Assembly (NCBI RefSeq): GCF_018882245.1
Contig: NZ_JACVOV010000003.1
Location: forward strand, 104,607 to 168,606
Reading direction: 5' to 3'
Source of the DNA: Polynucleobacter sp. AP-Capit-er-40B-B4
GTDB lineage: Bacteria; Pseudomonadota; Gammaproteobacteria; Burkholderiales; Burkholderiaceae
DNA length: 64,000 nt
The notes under the pieces were generated by a model, which worked only from the letters and a program-made list of their open reading frames with translations, did not search any database and was not told the origin of the DNA. The number at the start of each line of letters is the position of its first letter. Position 1 is the stretch's first letter. A program made the position numbers and the translations under genes. Below are positions 29,226 through 39,237 of this stretch, one piece after another.

Positions 29226-32200
29226 TGCCTAAGCGTAGCGACATTAAGAGCATTCTGATTATTGGTGCAGGACCAATCGTGATTGGTCAGGCTTGTGAGT
29301 TTGACTATTCTGGCGCGCAAGCATGTAAAGCGCTGCGTGACGAGGGTTACAAAGTCATATTGGTAAACAGTAATCCTGCAACCATCATGACTGATCCTGA
29401 GATGGCTGATGTAACTTACATTGAGCCAATTACTTGGGAGGTTGTAGAACGTATTATTGCTACTGAAAAACCAGATGCGATATTGCCAACGATGGGCGGT
29501 CAAACGGCGCTGAACTGCGCATTAGATCTGCATCGCCATGGCGTGTTGGAAAAATATGGGTGCGAGCTTATTGGCGCATCTCCTGAAGCGATCGACAAAG
29601 CGGAGGATCGTCAGAAGTTTAAAGAGGCTATGACTAAGATTGGTCTAGGCTCTGCCAAGTCAGGCATCGCGCACTCTATGGATGAAGCGCACGAAGTGCA
29701 ACAGCGCATTCAACAGGAAACGGGTAGTTCAGGATTCCCAGTTGTTATTCGCCCATCATTCACCATGGGTGGATCTGGCGGTGGTATTGCTTATAACCGC
29801 GAAGAATTTGAAGAGATTTGCAAACGCGGTCTCGATTTATCTCCAACTCGCGAACTTCTCATCGAAGAATCTTTGCTTGGTTGGAAAGAGTTTGAAATGG
29901 AAGTGGTACGCGATCGTAATGACAACTGCATCATTGTTTGCTCGATTGAAAACTTAGATCCAATGGGTGTGCACACTGGTGATTCCATTACCGTTGCTCC
30001 GGCACAGACCTTAACGGACAAAGAATATCAAATCATGCGTAACGCATCGATTGCAGTCTTGCGAGAAATCGGTGTTGACACTGGTGGGTCAAACGTTCAG
30101 TTCTCGATCAACCCAGTTGATGGTCGCATGATCGTCATTGAAATGAATCCACGGGTTTCGCGTTCATCTGCATTAGCCTCCAAAGCAACTGGCTTCCCAA
30201 TTGCAAAGATAGCTGCCAAATTAGCAGTTGGATACACATTAGACGAGCTTAAAAATGACATTACTGGTGGAGCTACACCGGCATCTTTTGAGCCATCAAT
30301 CGACTATGTAGTAACAAAGATTCCACGCTTCGCGTTCGAGAAGTTTCCACAAGCAGACTCACGCTTAACTACTCAAATGAAATCTGTTGGTGAAGTGATG
30401 GCTATTGGCCGCACTTTCCAAGAGTCTTTCCAAAAAGCGCTGCGTGGTTTAGAAGTCGGTGTTGATGGTCTTGATGAAGTTTCTACTGATCTTGATGACA
30501 TCATTAACGAAATCAATGAGCCGGGCCCAGATCGTATTTGGTATTTGGCTGATGCTTTCCGTATGGGTATGGGGCTTGATGAGATTTATGCAGAAACCAA
30601 AGTCGACCCTTGGTTCTTAGAGCAAATTGAAGAGCTCATTACGATTGAAGCCGAGTTAAAGCAACGCAAAATTGATAGCCTTACTGCGCCAGAGCTACGC
30701 TTTGTAAAGCAGAAGGGATTCTCTGATCGTCGTTTGGCAAAACTGCTTGGCATTGATGCTGCTTCCGTTCGAGCTGCGCGTCATCGCTTAAAAGTCGTTC
30801 CAGTCTATAAACGTGTGGATACCTGCGCAGCTGAGTTTTCAACAAATACCGCGTATTTGTATTCAACCTATGAAGCTGATCATGGTGAGTGCGAATCAAA
30901 CCCAACCAATAAAGACAAGATTATGGTTCTGGGCGGTGGTCCTAACAGAATCGGTCAAGGTATTGAGTTTGACTATTGCTGTGTACATGCGGCCTTAGCA
31001 ATGCGCGATGATGGTTATGAAACCATTATGGTCAACTGCAATCCTGAAACAGTTTCAACAGATTACGATACGTCTGATCGTTTGTACTTTGAACCATTAA
31101 CTCTTGAAGATGTTCTAGAGATCGTAGCCAAGGAAAAGCCTAAGGGCGTCATCGTGCAGTACGGTGGTCAAACTCCTTTGAAGCTGGCATTGGATCTTGA
31201 GCGTAACGGCGTTCCTATTATCGGAACTTCGCCTGACATGATTGATGCTGCAGAAGATCGCGAACGCTTCCAAAAATTATTGCAAGATTTGGGCTTGCGT
31301 CAACCACCAAATCGCACTGCGCGCACCGAAGAAGAGGCTCTCAAACTAGCGGAAGAAATTGGTTATCCATTAGTTGTGCGTCCTTCCTATGTTTTGGGTG
31401 GTCGCGCCATGGAGATCGTTCATGATGGTCGTGACCTAGAGCGCTACATGCGCGAAGCAGTCAAAGTCTCTCACGACTCTCCTGTTTTACTGGATCGCTT
31501 CTTAAATGATGCGATTGAGTGTGATGTTGACTGTATTAGCGATGGTGAAAAAGTATTCATCGGTGGCGTTATGGAGCATATTGAGCAAGCCGGGGTTCAC
31601 TCTGGCGACTCAGCCTGTTCTTTGCCTCCATATTCTCTATCCGATAAAACGGTAGAGGAAATTAAGCGTCAAACTGCAGCTATGGCTAAGGGATTGAATG
31701 TTATTGGTTTAATGAACGTTCAATTTGCTATACAAAATGTAGATGGCAATGATGTTATCTATGTTCTTGAAGTAAATCCACGCGCTTCCCGCACCGTACC
31801 TTTCGTTTCCAAAGCCACTGGTTTACAACTGGCTAAGATTGCTGCTCGTTGTATGGTTGGTCAAACACTTGCACAGCAAGGCATTACTGCTGAAGTGAAA
31901 CCTCCATACTTCTCTGTAAAAGAAGCGGTATTTCCATTTAATAAATTCCCTGGTATCGATCCAATCCTTGGGCCAGAAATGCGCTCAACTGGTGAGGTGA
32001 TGGGTGTAGGTAAAACCTTTGGCGAGGCTTTATTCAAGTCTCAATTGGGCGCTGGAATTAAGCTTCCTAAGAGCGGAACTGTTCTTTTGACTGTAAAGGA
32101 TAGCGATAAACCAAAGGCGATCGAAGTTGCCAAGTTATTGCATCAGCTCGGCTTCCCAATGGTTGCTACTAAGGGTACTGCTGCTGCAATTGAAGCTGCC

Positions 32201-32488
32201 GGTTTGCCTGTAAGAGTAGTAAATAAGGTCAAGGATGGACGCCCTCACATTGTTGATTTCATCAAGAATGGCGAAATCTCCTTGGTATTTACTACTGTGG
32301 ATGAAACCCGCACTGCAATTGCTGACTCTAGATCGATTCGTACTAGTGCTCAGGCCAATGGCGTGACTTACTACACAACAATTAGTGCGGCACGTGCAGT
32401 AATGGATGGTTTATTGGCATCTCAAAATGGCAAGCTAGAGTCACTCGAGGTCTATTCATTGCAAAACTTACATCAGACGCTTATTTAA
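29225..32488 (+). CDS. carB: Carbamoyl-phosphate synthase large subunit
   Basis: 1087 residues, full length. Two homologous ATP-grasp halves are visible: the N-terminal carboxyphosphate half ([56 protein letters not shown]) and the C-terminal carbamoyl-phosphate half ([53 protein letters not shown]). The final ~140 residues are the allosteric MGS-like domain. It starts within the carA stop (TAATG) with GGAGG upstream. greA follows after 56 bases, a conserved betaproteobacterial order. Confidence 0.98.
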   Translation: MPKRSDIKSILIIGAGPIVIGQACEFDYSGAQACKALRDEGYKVILVNSNPATIMTDPEMADVTYIEPITWEVVERIIATEKPDAILPTMGGQTALNCALDLHRHGVLEKYGCELIGASPEAIDKAEDRQKFKEAMTKIGLGSAKSGIAHSMDEAHEVQQRIQQETGSSGFPVVIRPSFTMGGSGGGIAYNREEFEEICKRGLDLSPTRELLIEESLLGWKEFEMEVVRDRNDNCIIVCSIENLDPMGVHTGDSITVAPAQTLTDKEYQIMRNASIAVLREIGVDTGGSNVQFSINPVDGRMIVIEMNPRVSRSSALASKATGFPIAKIAAKLAVGYTLDELKNDITGGATPASFEPSIDYVVTKIPRFAFEKFPQADSRLTTQMKSVGEVMAIGRTFQESFQKALRGLEVGVDGLDEVSTDLDDIINEINEPGPDRIWYLADAFRMGMGLDEIYAETKVDPWFLEQIEELITIEAELKQRKIDSLTAPELRFVKQKGFSDRRLAKLLGIDAASVRAARHRLKVVPVYKRVDTCAAEFSTNTAYLYSTYEADHGECESNPTNKDKIMVLGGGPNRIGQGIEFDYCCVHAALAMRDDGYETIMVNCNPETVSTDYDTSDRLYFEPLTLEDVLEIVAKEKPKGVIVQYGGQTPLKLALDLERNGVPIIGTSPDMIDAAEDRERFQKLLQDLGLRQPPNRTARTEEEALKLAEEIGYPLVVRPSYVLGGRAMEIVHDGRDLERYMREAVKVSHDSPVLLDRFLNDAIECDVDCISDGEKVFIGGVMEHIEQAGVHSGDSACSLPPYSLSDKTVEEIKRQTAAMAKGLNVIGLMNVQFAIQNVDGNDVIYVLEVNPRASRTVPFVSKATGLQLAKIAARCMVGQTLAQQGITAEVKPPYFSVKEAVFPFNKFPGIDPILGPEMRSTGEVMGVGKTFGEALFKSQLGAGIKLPKSGTVLLTVKDSDKPKAIEVAKLLHQLGFPMVATKGTAAAIEAAGLPVRVVNKVKDGRPHIVDFIKNGEISLVFTTVDETRTAIADSRSIRTSAQANGVTYYTTISAARAVMDGLLASQNGKLESLEVYSLQNLHQTLI

Positions 32489-32544
32489 TCTAAAATCAGC
32501 TTTTATGCGTAATTTTGCGCAAGATTTTAAGTTAGGTTAGCAGC

Positions 32545-33021
32545 ATGAGCACAATTCCAATCACTAAACGCGGCGCAGAACTTCTGAAGGAAGAGCTGCA
32601 CCGCTTAAAGCATGTAGAACGTCCTGCGGTCATTATTGCTATTTCTGAGGCTCGCGCTCAGGGCGATCTCTCTGAGAATGCAGAATATGATGCAGCCAAA
32701 GAAAAGCAGGGTTTTATCGAAGGCCGTATCCAGGAGTTAGAGGGTAAGTTGTCGGCCGCCCAGATCATTGATCCTTCCTCTCTTGACGTTACTGGACGTG
32801 TCGTATTTGGCGCTACCGTTGACCTCGAAGATCTTGAAGATGGCACTAAGTTGACCTATCAAATTGTGGGTGATGACGAGGCCGATATCGCTTTAAATAA
32901 GATTTCAATTAGCTCACCAATTGCGCGTGCATTAATTAGCAAGGAAGAGGGCGATGTTGTTGCCGTTCAAGCTCCTGGCGGTAACCGCGAAGTTGAAATA
33001 TTGGCCGTACGCTACGTTTAA
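32545..33021 (+). CDS. greA: Transcription elongation factor GreA
   Basis: 158 residues, the standard length. The N-terminal coiled coil (residues ~10-75) carries the conserved acidic tip in [18 protein letters not shown], whose Asp and Glu place Mg2+ in the RNA polymerase active site to cleave backtracked RNA. The C-terminal FKBP-like domain contains [20 protein letters not shown] and the family end [18 protein letters not shown]. Its stop shares a base with the DUF4149 start. Confidence 0.98.
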   Translation: MSTIPITKRGAELLKEELHRLKHVERPAVIIAISEARAQGDLSENAEYDAAKEKQGFIEGRIQELEGKLSAAQIIDPSSLDVTGRVVFGATVDLEDLEDGTKLTYQIVGDDEADIALNKISISSPIARALISKEEGDVVAVQAPGGNREVEILAVRYV

Positions 33022-33494
33022 TGTTTCCATCATTTGCCCAGAGGATTTATAGCCTGCTTTTGGGTCTCTGGGTTGGCGGTTTATTAACCATTGGATTTCT
33101 CGTTGTCCCGACACTCTTTTCGAGTCTAGGGGATCGTCAGGTCGCTGGAATGGTAGCGGCAAACTTATTCAAGTCAACCGCATACATAAGCGTCCTAATA
33201 AGTATTGTCCTGATGGTGCTTGCCAATTACTTTGTACGCGTAGGTAAGCCACAATATCGAATAGATCGTTTGTTGTTGCTGGGGATGCTGGCTTGTGCAA
33301 TTTGCGCGGCTTTTATCATCATTCCTTGGATGAATTCATTAAGAGACCAAGCTTTGTATTTGGGATTGTCTGTTCGCGAATCCACTCACGCTGTTCTTTT
33401 TAGTCGGTTACATGGCGGATCAACCGCCATCTACATGCTCCAATCAATATTGGGTATCGCCTTAGTGTGGCGCACAACAAAAAACGCCGACTAG
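33021..33494 (+). CDS. DUF4149 domain membrane protein
   Basis: 157 residues, four predicted membrane helices. The family opening RIYSLLLGLWVGGLLTIGFL and the late FSRLHGGSTAIYMLQSILG are recognisable. The function is unknown. The gene sits after greA and before yhbY in many Burkholderiales. The start overlaps the greA stop (TAATG), implying translational coupling. The stop lies inside a bidirectional terminator. Confidence 0.85.
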   Translation: MFPSFAQRIYSLLLGLWVGGLLTIGFLVVPTLFSSLGDRQVAGMVAANLFKSTAYISVLISIVLMVLANYFVRVGKPQYRIDRLLLLGMLACAICAAFIIIPWMNSLRDQALYLGLSVRESTHAVLFSRLHGGSTAIYMLQSILGIALVWRTTKNAD

Positions 33495-33504
33495 CGACGT
33501 TTTT
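33480..33504. terminator. Bidirectional terminator between the DUF4149 gene and yhbY
   Basis: AAAAACG-C-CG / CG-A-CGTTTTT stem with one mismatch and loop ACTAG; T runs on both strands. It overlaps the last codons and stop of the DUF4149 gene. Confidence 0.65.
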
Positions 33505-33522
33505 AATCTATTAAAAGAAGTA

Positions 33523-34149
33523 TTAAGAGCCCAAAGATTTTTTCTTGGTACTGCTCATGCGTACTTTACGTTTCTTAATGGGCGCTGGCGCTGCAGTAGC
33601 TTTTCTGTAACCAGGTGAAGACCAGCCAATTTTGGATTCAGCAGCTTCGGAGCGCAAAACTCTTTTCTTTGGTGTAGCAGACTTCACAGCAGCCGCGCGT
33701 TCAAAAGGCGACTTGTTAGACGCAGAGCGACGATCTGATCTTTCGGAAGTGCTAGTGCGAACACCAGTTTTAGTTGCAGTACGGTTTGGCTGACGCTTAG
33801 TGCGGGGCGCTTGCAAAGTTTTTTTAGTCTGTTTGCTTGAGCGACCTAAATTACTGAAAACTTCATCAACAGCATCTTTTGGTTTCCATAGCACCAATAA
33901 TTTACCGATATGTTGTACTGGAGCGGCATCTAATTTATCGCAGAGCTCTTGATAGATTGCTGTACGAGCCTCACGGTCATCACCAAAAACGCGAATCTTA
34001 ATCAAGCCATGATGATTGATGGCTAACTTTGCTTCTTTGATTACAGCAGGAGTTAAACCATCGCCGCCGACCATCACCACAGGACTTAAATCATGTGCGT
34101 CAGCTTTGAGGGATTTACGTTGTGCGGGGGTAAGGATGAGTGCAGTCAT
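33523..34149 (-). CDS. yhbY: YhbY-type RNA-binding (CRM domain) protein with a long basic tail
   Basis: 208 residues from the ATG at 34149; longer in-frame starts would run into the divergent rlmE region and are rejected. Residues ~1-97 are a complete YhbY/CRM domain: LTPAQRKSLKADAHDLSPVV, the GxxG-like VGGDGLTPAVIKE, HGLIKIRVFGDDREAR and LLVLWKP. YhbY proteins associate with pre-50S ribosomal particles. The remaining ~110 residues are Lys/Arg/Ser/Thr-rich and probably disordered; Escherichia coli YhbY lacks this part. Divergent from rlmE, another 50S-maturation gene. No Shine-Dalgarno is seen; a -10-like TATCAT ends seven bases ahead of the ATG. Confidence 0.88.
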   Translation of the reverse strand: MTALILTPAQRKSLKADAHDLSPVVMVGGDGLTPAVIKEAKLAINHHGLIKIRVFGDDREARTAIYQELCDKLDAAPVQHIGKLLVLWKPKDAVDEVFSNLGRSSKQTKKTLQAPRTKRQPNRTATKTGVRTSTSERSDRRSASNKSPFERAAAVKSATPKKRVLRSEAAESKIGWSSPGYRKATAAPAPIKKRKVRMSSTKKKSLGS

Positions 34150-34156
34150 GGGCTTG

Positions 34157-34162
34157 ATGATA
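34157..34162 (-). promoter_or_regulatory. Putative -10 giving a leaderless yhbY mRNA
   Basis: TATCAT on the minus strand (34162-34157) ends seven bases before the yhbY ATG at 34149. The -35 is weak. No Shine-Dalgarno sequence is seen. Confidence 0.4.
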
Positions 34163-34275
34163 GAGCATTCACCAACAAAATCAGTCGAATAAAGCCAATT
34201 TAGCGCTATTTTTCTAGATTCCTTTTGCTTTAGCCGGAAGAAACCAGGAAAATAGAGGGCGAAAGTGGGTGAGTT

Positions 34276-34950
34276 GTGGCAAAGAATAAATTTAATAAAA
34301 GTTGGTTGCAGGATCATTTAACCGATCCCTATGTGAAGATGGCTCAAAAAGAGGGCTATCGCGCTAGAGCGGTATACAAGCTCAGCGAAATTGACGAGCA
34401 AGATCACCTCATTAAAGCAGGCATGACGATTGTCGATTTGGGTAGCGCCCCAGGGAGCTGGTCTCAGTACGCCCGCAATCGTCTAACAGAGCTTGGTAAA
34501 AGCAATCCCAAGATTGAGTCTGGCAAACCGGATGGTCAAATTATTGCGATTGATATTTTGCCCATGGAAGATATTGCGGATGTGAGCTTTATTCAGGGTG
34601 ATTTTCGTGAAGATGAGGGTCTGGCTGCGCTTGAGGCCTTGTTGCCTAAGGAGGCTGAAGGAAAAGTGGATTTAGTCCTTTCGGATATGGCCCCCAATTT
34701 ATCTGGTGTCGGCGTTGCTGATGCCGCCAGAATGGCCTTTTTGGCTGAAATAGCCTTAGATTTTGCTGTGGCACATCTTAAGCCTGAGGGTGCTTTGTTA
34801 ATCAAGTGTTTCAACGGTAGTGGCTATAGCCAGATTGTCGAATCCTTTAAAAAGGTGTTTAAAACCGTAGCCCCCCGCAAACCTAAGGCATCAAGAGCCC
34901 GCTCTTCAGAGATATTCCTCCTCGGAAGAAACCTCAAACCACCGAAATAA
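34276..34950 (+). CDS. rlmE: 23S rRNA (uridine-2'-O-)-methyltransferase RlmE
   Basis: 224 residues from a GTG start, FtsJ/RrmJ family. The SAM-binding motif [14 protein letters not shown], the [16 protein letters not shown] segment with the catalytic Asp, and [12 protein letters not shown] with the catalytic Lys are all present; a further Lys (KAGMTI or N-terminal KLSEID region) completes the K-D-K-E set. It methylates U2552 of 23S rRNA on the 50S subunit. [20 protein letters not shown] is the usual N-terminus, which supports the GTG. Located directly before ftsH, the conserved order. Confidence 0.96.
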   Translation: MAKNKFNKSWLQDHLTDPYVKMAQKEGYRARAVYKLSEIDEQDHLIKAGMTIVDLGSAPGSWSQYARNRLTELGKSNPKIESGKPDGQIIAIDILPMEDIADVSFIQGDFREDEGLAALEALLPKEAEGKVDLVLSDMAPNLSGVGVADAARMAFLAEIALDFAVAHLKPEGALLIKCFNGSGYSQIVESFKKVFKTVAPRKPKASRARSSEIFLLGRNLKPPK

Positions 34951-34956
34951 TGGCTA

Positions 34957-34981
34957 AAAACCCTGAATTTGTAGGGGGTTT
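34957..34981 (+). terminator. Weak intrinsic terminator after rlmE
   Basis: AAAACCCT / AGGGGGTTTT-like arms around GAATTTGT, followed by the AT-rich TATTAAATAA. Pairing is about six to seven base pairs, so it may be only partly effective between rlmE and ftsH. Confidence 0.4.
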
Positions 34982-35005
34982 ATTAAATAAATATGCCATT
35001 AGCCC

Positions 35006-35033
35006 TTGAAAAAGGGTGGTAGTAGAATCAAAT
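35006..35033 (+). promoter_or_regulatory. Putative promoter of ftsH
   Basis: TTGAAA (35006-35011), preceded by CCC, and TCAAAT (35028-35033) are 16 bases apart. The CTTGAAA form resembles a heat-shock sigma-32 -35 element, and ftsH is sigma-32-dependent in Escherichia coli, but no CCCCAT-like -10 is seen. A short hairpin CCCTT-GAAA-AAGGG covers the same bases. Confidence 0.3.
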
Positions 35034-35086
35034 ACTTAGGAAGCGATTCGCTTTAACTCCTGGATCAATCCAGAAAAGGACTCATT

Positions 35087-36964
35087 TTGAACAGCAATAT
35101 GTTCCAAAAAATCGGTGTGTGGCTCATTGTGGGCTTAGTGCTTTTTACTGTTTTTAAACAGTTTGATAAGCCTAAGGACCAAACTCAGGTCACTTATTCC
35201 CAATTCATGGATGACGCTAAAGCGGGAAAAGTAAAGCGTGTTGACGTGCAAGGCCGCACATTACAAGTTACCCCTGCTGATGGCGCTAAATATTCCATCA
35301 TCTCTCCAGGCGATATCTGGATGGTTGGTGATCTCATGAAGTATGGAGTTCAAGTTACTGGTAAAGCGGATGATGAGCCAAATATGTTGGTGTCTGCTTT
35401 GTACTATCTTGGACCAACTCTCTTAATTATTGGTTTCTGGTTTTTCATGATGCGCCAAATGCAGGGTGGCGGCAAAGGCGGCGCTTTTTCTTTTGGCAAA
35501 TCAAAAGCGCGCTTGATTGATGAGAACAGCAATACAGTTACTTTTGCTGACGTTGCTGGTTGCGACGAGGCAAAAGAGGAAGTCTTTGAGTTAGTAGATT
35601 TCTTAAAAGATCCTCAGAAATTCCAAAAATTGGGTGGACGCATTCCGCACGGCGTGTTACTTGTTGGTCCTCCGGGTACGGGTAAAACCCTTTTGGCACG
35701 TGCTATTGCTGGCGAAGCAAAAGTTCCGTTCTTTTCGATTTCCGGTTCTGATTTCGTAGAAATGTTTGTTGGTGTTGGTGCATCACGTGTACGTGACATG
35801 TTTGAAAATGCCAAGAAAAATTCTCCTTGCATCATCTTTATTGATGAGATTGATGCAGTAGGTCGTCATCGTGGCGCCGGAATGGGTGGCGGCAATGATG
35901 AGCGTGAGCAAACATTGAATCAAATGTTGGTTGAGATGGATGGTTTTGAGAGTAATAGCGGCGTGATCGTTGTTGCTGCAACCAACCGCTCTGATGTATT
36001 GGATAAAGCATTACTTCGTCCTGGTCGTTTTGATCGTCAAGTTCATGTTGGCTTGCCTGACATTCGTGGTCGCGAGCAGATCTTGCAAGTGCATATGCGC
36101 AAGGTTCCTATCGATCCTGATGTAAATGCAGCTGTATTAGCGCGTGGAACACCTGGCTTCTCAGGTGCCGACTTAGCAAACTTAGTGAATGAAGCGGCTT
36201 TATTTGCTGCTCGTCGCAATAAGCGATCTGTTGATATGAAGGACTTTGAGGACGCTAAAGATAAGATCTATATGGGTCCTGAGCGTAAGTCTGCTGTGAT
36301 GCGTGAAGAAGAACGTCGCAATACGGCTTACCATGAGTCTGGCCATGCTGTGGTAGCCAAAGTCTTGCCTAAGGCTGATCCCGTACACAAGGTCACCATC
36401 ATGCCTCGCGGCATGGCCTTGGGCGTTACTTGGCAGCTGCCTGAATTCGATCGCGTGAACCTTTACAAAGATCGCATGTTGGAGGAGTTGGCCATTCTTT
36501 TTGGCGGCCGTGCTGCTGAAGAAGTTTTCTTGCACTCCATGAGTACTGGAGCATCAAATGACTTTGAGCGTGCTACTAAGATGGCTCGCGATATGGTTAC
36601 CCGTTATGGCATGAGCGATAGTTTAGGTACGATGGTTTATGTTGATACTGAATCTGAAAGCATATTTGGCCGCAATAGCACTAAGACTGTCTCCGAATTG
36701 ACGCAACAAAAAGTGGATGCAGAAATTCGCATGTTGATTGATAGTCAATATGCTTTAGCGAGATCGATCTTGGAACAAAATCGTGACAAGGTTGAGGCTA
36801 TGGTAGCTGCACTGCTTGAGTGGGAAACGCTTGATGCAGAACAGATCACCGACATCATGGAAGGTCGTCCACCACGGTCACCTAAACCACCTCCAGCAAC
36901 CCAGTTTGGTAATTCTGCTGGCACGCCTGGTCCTGCTACTGGCAGTGCACCGGCAACAGCGTAA
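35087..36964 (+). CDS. ftsH: ATP-dependent zinc metalloprotease FtsH
   Basis: 625 residues from a TTG start: AAGGA lies six bases ahead, and [20 protein letters not shown] is the conserved betaproteobacterial N-terminus. Order of parts: TM1 (residues ~8-25), periplasmic domain, TM2 (~103-120), AAA+ module with Walker A GPPGTGKT, Walker [16 protein letters not shown] and the second region of homology [20 protein letters not shown], then the zinc protease site HESGHA. The C-terminus is Pro-rich. It degrades misfolded membrane proteins and regulators such as LpxC. Followed by folP and glmM, the same order as in Escherichia coli. Confidence 0.98.
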   Translation: MNSNMFQKIGVWLIVGLVLFTVFKQFDKPKDQTQVTYSQFMDDAKAGKVKRVDVQGRTLQVTPADGAKYSIISPGDIWMVGDLMKYGVQVTGKADDEPNMLVSALYYLGPTLLIIGFWFFMMRQMQGGGKGGAFSFGKSKARLIDENSNTVTFADVAGCDEAKEEVFELVDFLKDPQKFQKLGGRIPHGVLLVGPPGTGKTLLARAIAGEAKVPFFSISGSDFVEMFVGVGASRVRDMFENAKKNSPCIIFIDEIDAVGRHRGAGMGGGNDEREQTLNQMLVEMDGFESNSGVIVVAATNRSDVLDKALLRPGRFDRQVHVGLPDIRGREQILQVHMRKVPIDPDVNAAVLARGTPGFSGADLANLVNEAALFAARRNKRSVDMKDFEDAKDKIYMGPERKSAVMREEERRNTAYHESGHAVVAKVLPKADPVHKVTIMPRGMALGVTWQLPEFDRVNLYKDRMLEELAILFGGRAAEEVFLHSMSTGASNDFERATKMARDMVTRYGMSDSLGTMVYVDTESESIFGRNSTKTVSELTQQKVDAEIRMLIDSQYALARSILEQNRDKVEAMVAALLEWETLDAEQITDIMEGRPPRSPKPPPATQFGNSAGTPGPATGSAPATA

Positions 36965-36986
36965 ATAGGAATAGCTTTAGCCTTTG

Positions 36987-37862
36987 ATGCAGAATCAAAG
37001 CATCCAAACTAAGCCCACAACATGGCGTTGTGGGCGTTTTCTTTTTGATTTTGCTAAACGTAATCGCCCAATAGTCATGGGCATTCTGAATGCCACGCCA
37101 GATTCATTTTCAGATGGCGGTAAATTTAGATCGCCTAAAGATGCAGTTGCACAAGCTGAACGCATGCTTGCTGATGGTGTTGATCTCATTGATATCGGCG
37201 GCGAATCAACCAGACCTGGTGCAGAACCCGTTGGACTCCAAGAAGAGCTTGATAGGGTACTGCCTGTAATTGAGGCGCTCAAAGATTGCGGAGTTCCGCT
37301 TTCAATCGATACCTACAAATCAGAAACAATGCGCCAAGCACTGAATGCTGGTGTGGATTGCGTCAATGATATTTGGGCGCTTAGACAAACTGGCGCTGTT
37401 GACGCAGTATTGGAAAGTCAAAATTGCGGCATTGTATTGATGCATATGCAACGCGATCCCCTAACAATGCAATTTAATCCCGAATATATCAATGTGATTG
37501 CTGAAGTAAAGCATTTCCTAAATGATCAGGCTGACCTCTTAATTTCTTCTGGCATTGCAAATGATCGCATTGCTATTGATCCAGGCTTTGGATTTGGTAA
37601 GAGTCTGGAGCACAACCTCAATATGTTGACTAATTTTGCTGAGTTTTCATCATTGGGGCTTCACGTATTGGCTGGTATCTCTCGCAAATCCATGATTGGC
37701 AAAATAACCGGCAAGGACACCAATGACCGAGTGGCTCCTAGTATTGCTGCGGCCATTATGGCGGCAGATCGTGGGGCCAATATTGTGCGGGTTCATGACG
37801 TAGCCGAGACAGTTGATGCTCTAAAGCTATGGGAAGCTATTCAAGTAGATATGTCTGCCTAA
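36987..37862 (+). CDS. folP: Dihydropteroate synthase
   Basis: About 291 residues from the ATG at 36987. TIM-barrel enzyme joining p-aminobenzoate and hydroxymethyl-dihydropterin diphosphate in folate synthesis. Signatures: [61 protein letters not shown] and [12 protein letters not shown]. The short N-terminal lead ([18 protein letters not shown]) is typical of betaproteobacterial forms. It is 22 bases after ftsH and 17 before glmM. Confidence 0.97.
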   Translation: MQNQSIQTKPTTWRCGRFLFDFAKRNRPIVMGILNATPDSFSDGGKFRSPKDAVAQAERMLADGVDLIDIGGESTRPGAEPVGLQEELDRVLPVIEALKDCGVPLSIDTYKSETMRQALNAGVDCVNDIWALRQTGAVDAVLESQNCGIVLMHMQRDPLTMQFNPEYINVIAEVKHFLNDQADLLISSGIANDRIAIDPGFGFGKSLEHNLNMLTNFAEFSSLGLHVLAGISRKSMIGKITGKDTNDRVAPSIAAAIMAADRGANIVRVHDVAETVDALKLWEAIQVDMSA

Positions 37863-37866
37863 GTTT

Positions 37867-37872
37867 TATAAT
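37867..37872 (+). promoter_or_regulatory. Consensus -10 just before glmM (leaderless candidate)
   Basis: TATAAT, a perfect -10 hexamer, lies in the folP-glmM gap and ends seven bases ahead of the glmM ATG. No Shine-Dalgarno sequence is present before that ATG, and no strong -35 is seen. glmM may therefore have its own leaderless transcript in addition to read-through from folP. Confidence 0.4.
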
Positions 37873-37879
37873 TAATCCC

Positions 37880-39223
37880 ATGAAAAAACAATACTTTGGC
37901 ACCGATGGAATCCGAGGGGAGGTAGGGCAGTTTCCTATCGTTCCAGAATTTATGACTCGCTTGGGTTACGCGGCTGGCAAGGTATTAACACGCAATGCTA
38001 AGCCGGGCGAACGTTGTAAGGTTCTGATCGGTAAAGATACCCGCGTTTCTGGTTACTTGTTGGAGGCCGCATTGGAGGCAGGCTTTGCAGCTGCTGGCGT
38101 GGATGTAATGCTTTGCGGCCCCATACCAACACCGGGAGTTGCTTATCTCACGAGGGCCTTACGCTTATCTGCGGGATTGGTAATTTCTGCCTCACACAAT
38201 CCATATCAAGATAACGGTATTAAATTTTTCTCCGCAGAAGGGGATAAATTTTCAGATGATTTTGAGTTCGCAATTGAAAAAGAGCTAGAAAACCCAATTG
38301 GCTGCGTAAGCTCTAAAGATTTGGGTAAAGCATTTCGCTTGGATGATGCTGCAGGCAGATATATTGAGTTTTGCAAATCCACCGTTCCTGGTCATCTAAA
38401 TCTAAAAGGATTGAAGATCGTAGTCGATTGCGCTAACGGCGCTGCCTATCATACTGCTCCACATGTTTTCCATGAATTGGGTGCTGAAGTGATTTCAATT
38501 GGCGTACAACCAGATGGCCGCAACATTAATGATGGCTGTGGAGCTACCGCACCAGCAGCTCTAATTGCAAAAGTTCAGGAAGTAAAAGCAGATATTGGTG
38601 TAGCCTTAGATGGAGATGCTGATCGTCTGCAAATGGTTGATGCATCCGGCAGATTGTTTAACGGTGATGAATTACTTTATGTCCTGGCAAAAGATCGCGT
38701 TGACCGTGGCGACAAGGTTGGTGGCGTGGTTGGCACATTGATGACCAATCTGGCTGTTGAAAATGCCATCAAAGAACTCGGGATTGGGTTTGAGCGCGCA
38801 AATGTTGGCGATCGCTATGTTTTAGAGCTTCTTAAAAAGAATGGCTGGGATGTCGGCGGTGAAGGCTCTGGTCATTTACTTTGTTTAGATCGTCATTCGA
38901 CAGGAGACGGCACCATAGCGGCGCTGCAGATATTAACCGTTATGAGCCAATCTAAAAAGAGCCTTGCGCAGCTATTAGATGCGGTCAGTATATTTCCACA
39001 AGTACTCTTAAATGTGAAATTTAAGCCTGGCTACAACTGGCAATCTGATGAGGCTCTCAAAAAACAAATTTCTTTGGTTGAGCATGATCTAAAAGATATC
39101 GGCAGGGTTTTAATTCGAGCTTCCGGTACTGAGCCATTATTGCGCGTGATGGTGGAGACTAAGGATAGCGCTGTAGCCATGACCGCCGCTAAAAGTATTG
39201 CTGATATGGTGCCTACTGCATAG
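37880..39223 (+). CDS. glmM: Phosphoglucosamine mutase
   Basis: 447 residues from the ATG at 37880; a longer in-frame start would overlap folP and is rejected because [17 protein letters not shown] is the normal N-terminus. The catalytic phosphoserine is Ser105 in [17 protein letters not shown], the Mg2+ loop is [13 protein letters not shown], the sugar-binding loop GEGSGHLL, and the C-terminal phosphate-binding loop [14 protein letters not shown]. It converts glucosamine 6-phosphate to glucosamine 1-phosphate for peptidoglycan and LPS. Last gene of the conserved ftsH-folP-glmM unit. Confidence 0.97.
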   Translation: MKKQYFGTDGIRGEVGQFPIVPEFMTRLGYAAGKVLTRNAKPGERCKVLIGKDTRVSGYLLEAALEAGFAAAGVDVMLCGPIPTPGVAYLTRALRLSAGLVISASHNPYQDNGIKFFSAEGDKFSDDFEFAIEKELENPIGCVSSKDLGKAFRLDDAAGRYIEFCKSTVPGHLNLKGLKIVVDCANGAAYHTAPHVFHELGAEVISIGVQPDGRNINDGCGATAPAALIAKVQEVKADIGVALDGDADRLQMVDASGRLFNGDELLYVLAKDRVDRGDKVGGVVGTLMTNLAVENAIKELGIGFERANVGDRYVLELLKKNGWDVGGEGSGHLLCLDRHSTGDGTIAALQILTVMSQSKKSLAQLLDAVSIFPQVLLNVKFKPGYNWQSDEALKKQISLVEHDLKDIGRVLIRASGTEPLLRVMVETKDSAVAMTAAKSIADMVPTA

Positions 39224-39237
39224 TCATAATGATCTGC

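Noticed and set aside
34150-34317. Longer yhbY start, adding ~56 residues
   Set aside because: It would overlap the rlmE start, and the extension has no family similarity. MTALILTPAQRKSLK is the natural beginning.
35005-35032. Sigma-32 heat-shock promoter for ftsH
   Set aside because: CTTGAAA matches the -35, but nothing like CCCCAT follows at 11-15 bases. Kept only as a weak promoter of undecided class.
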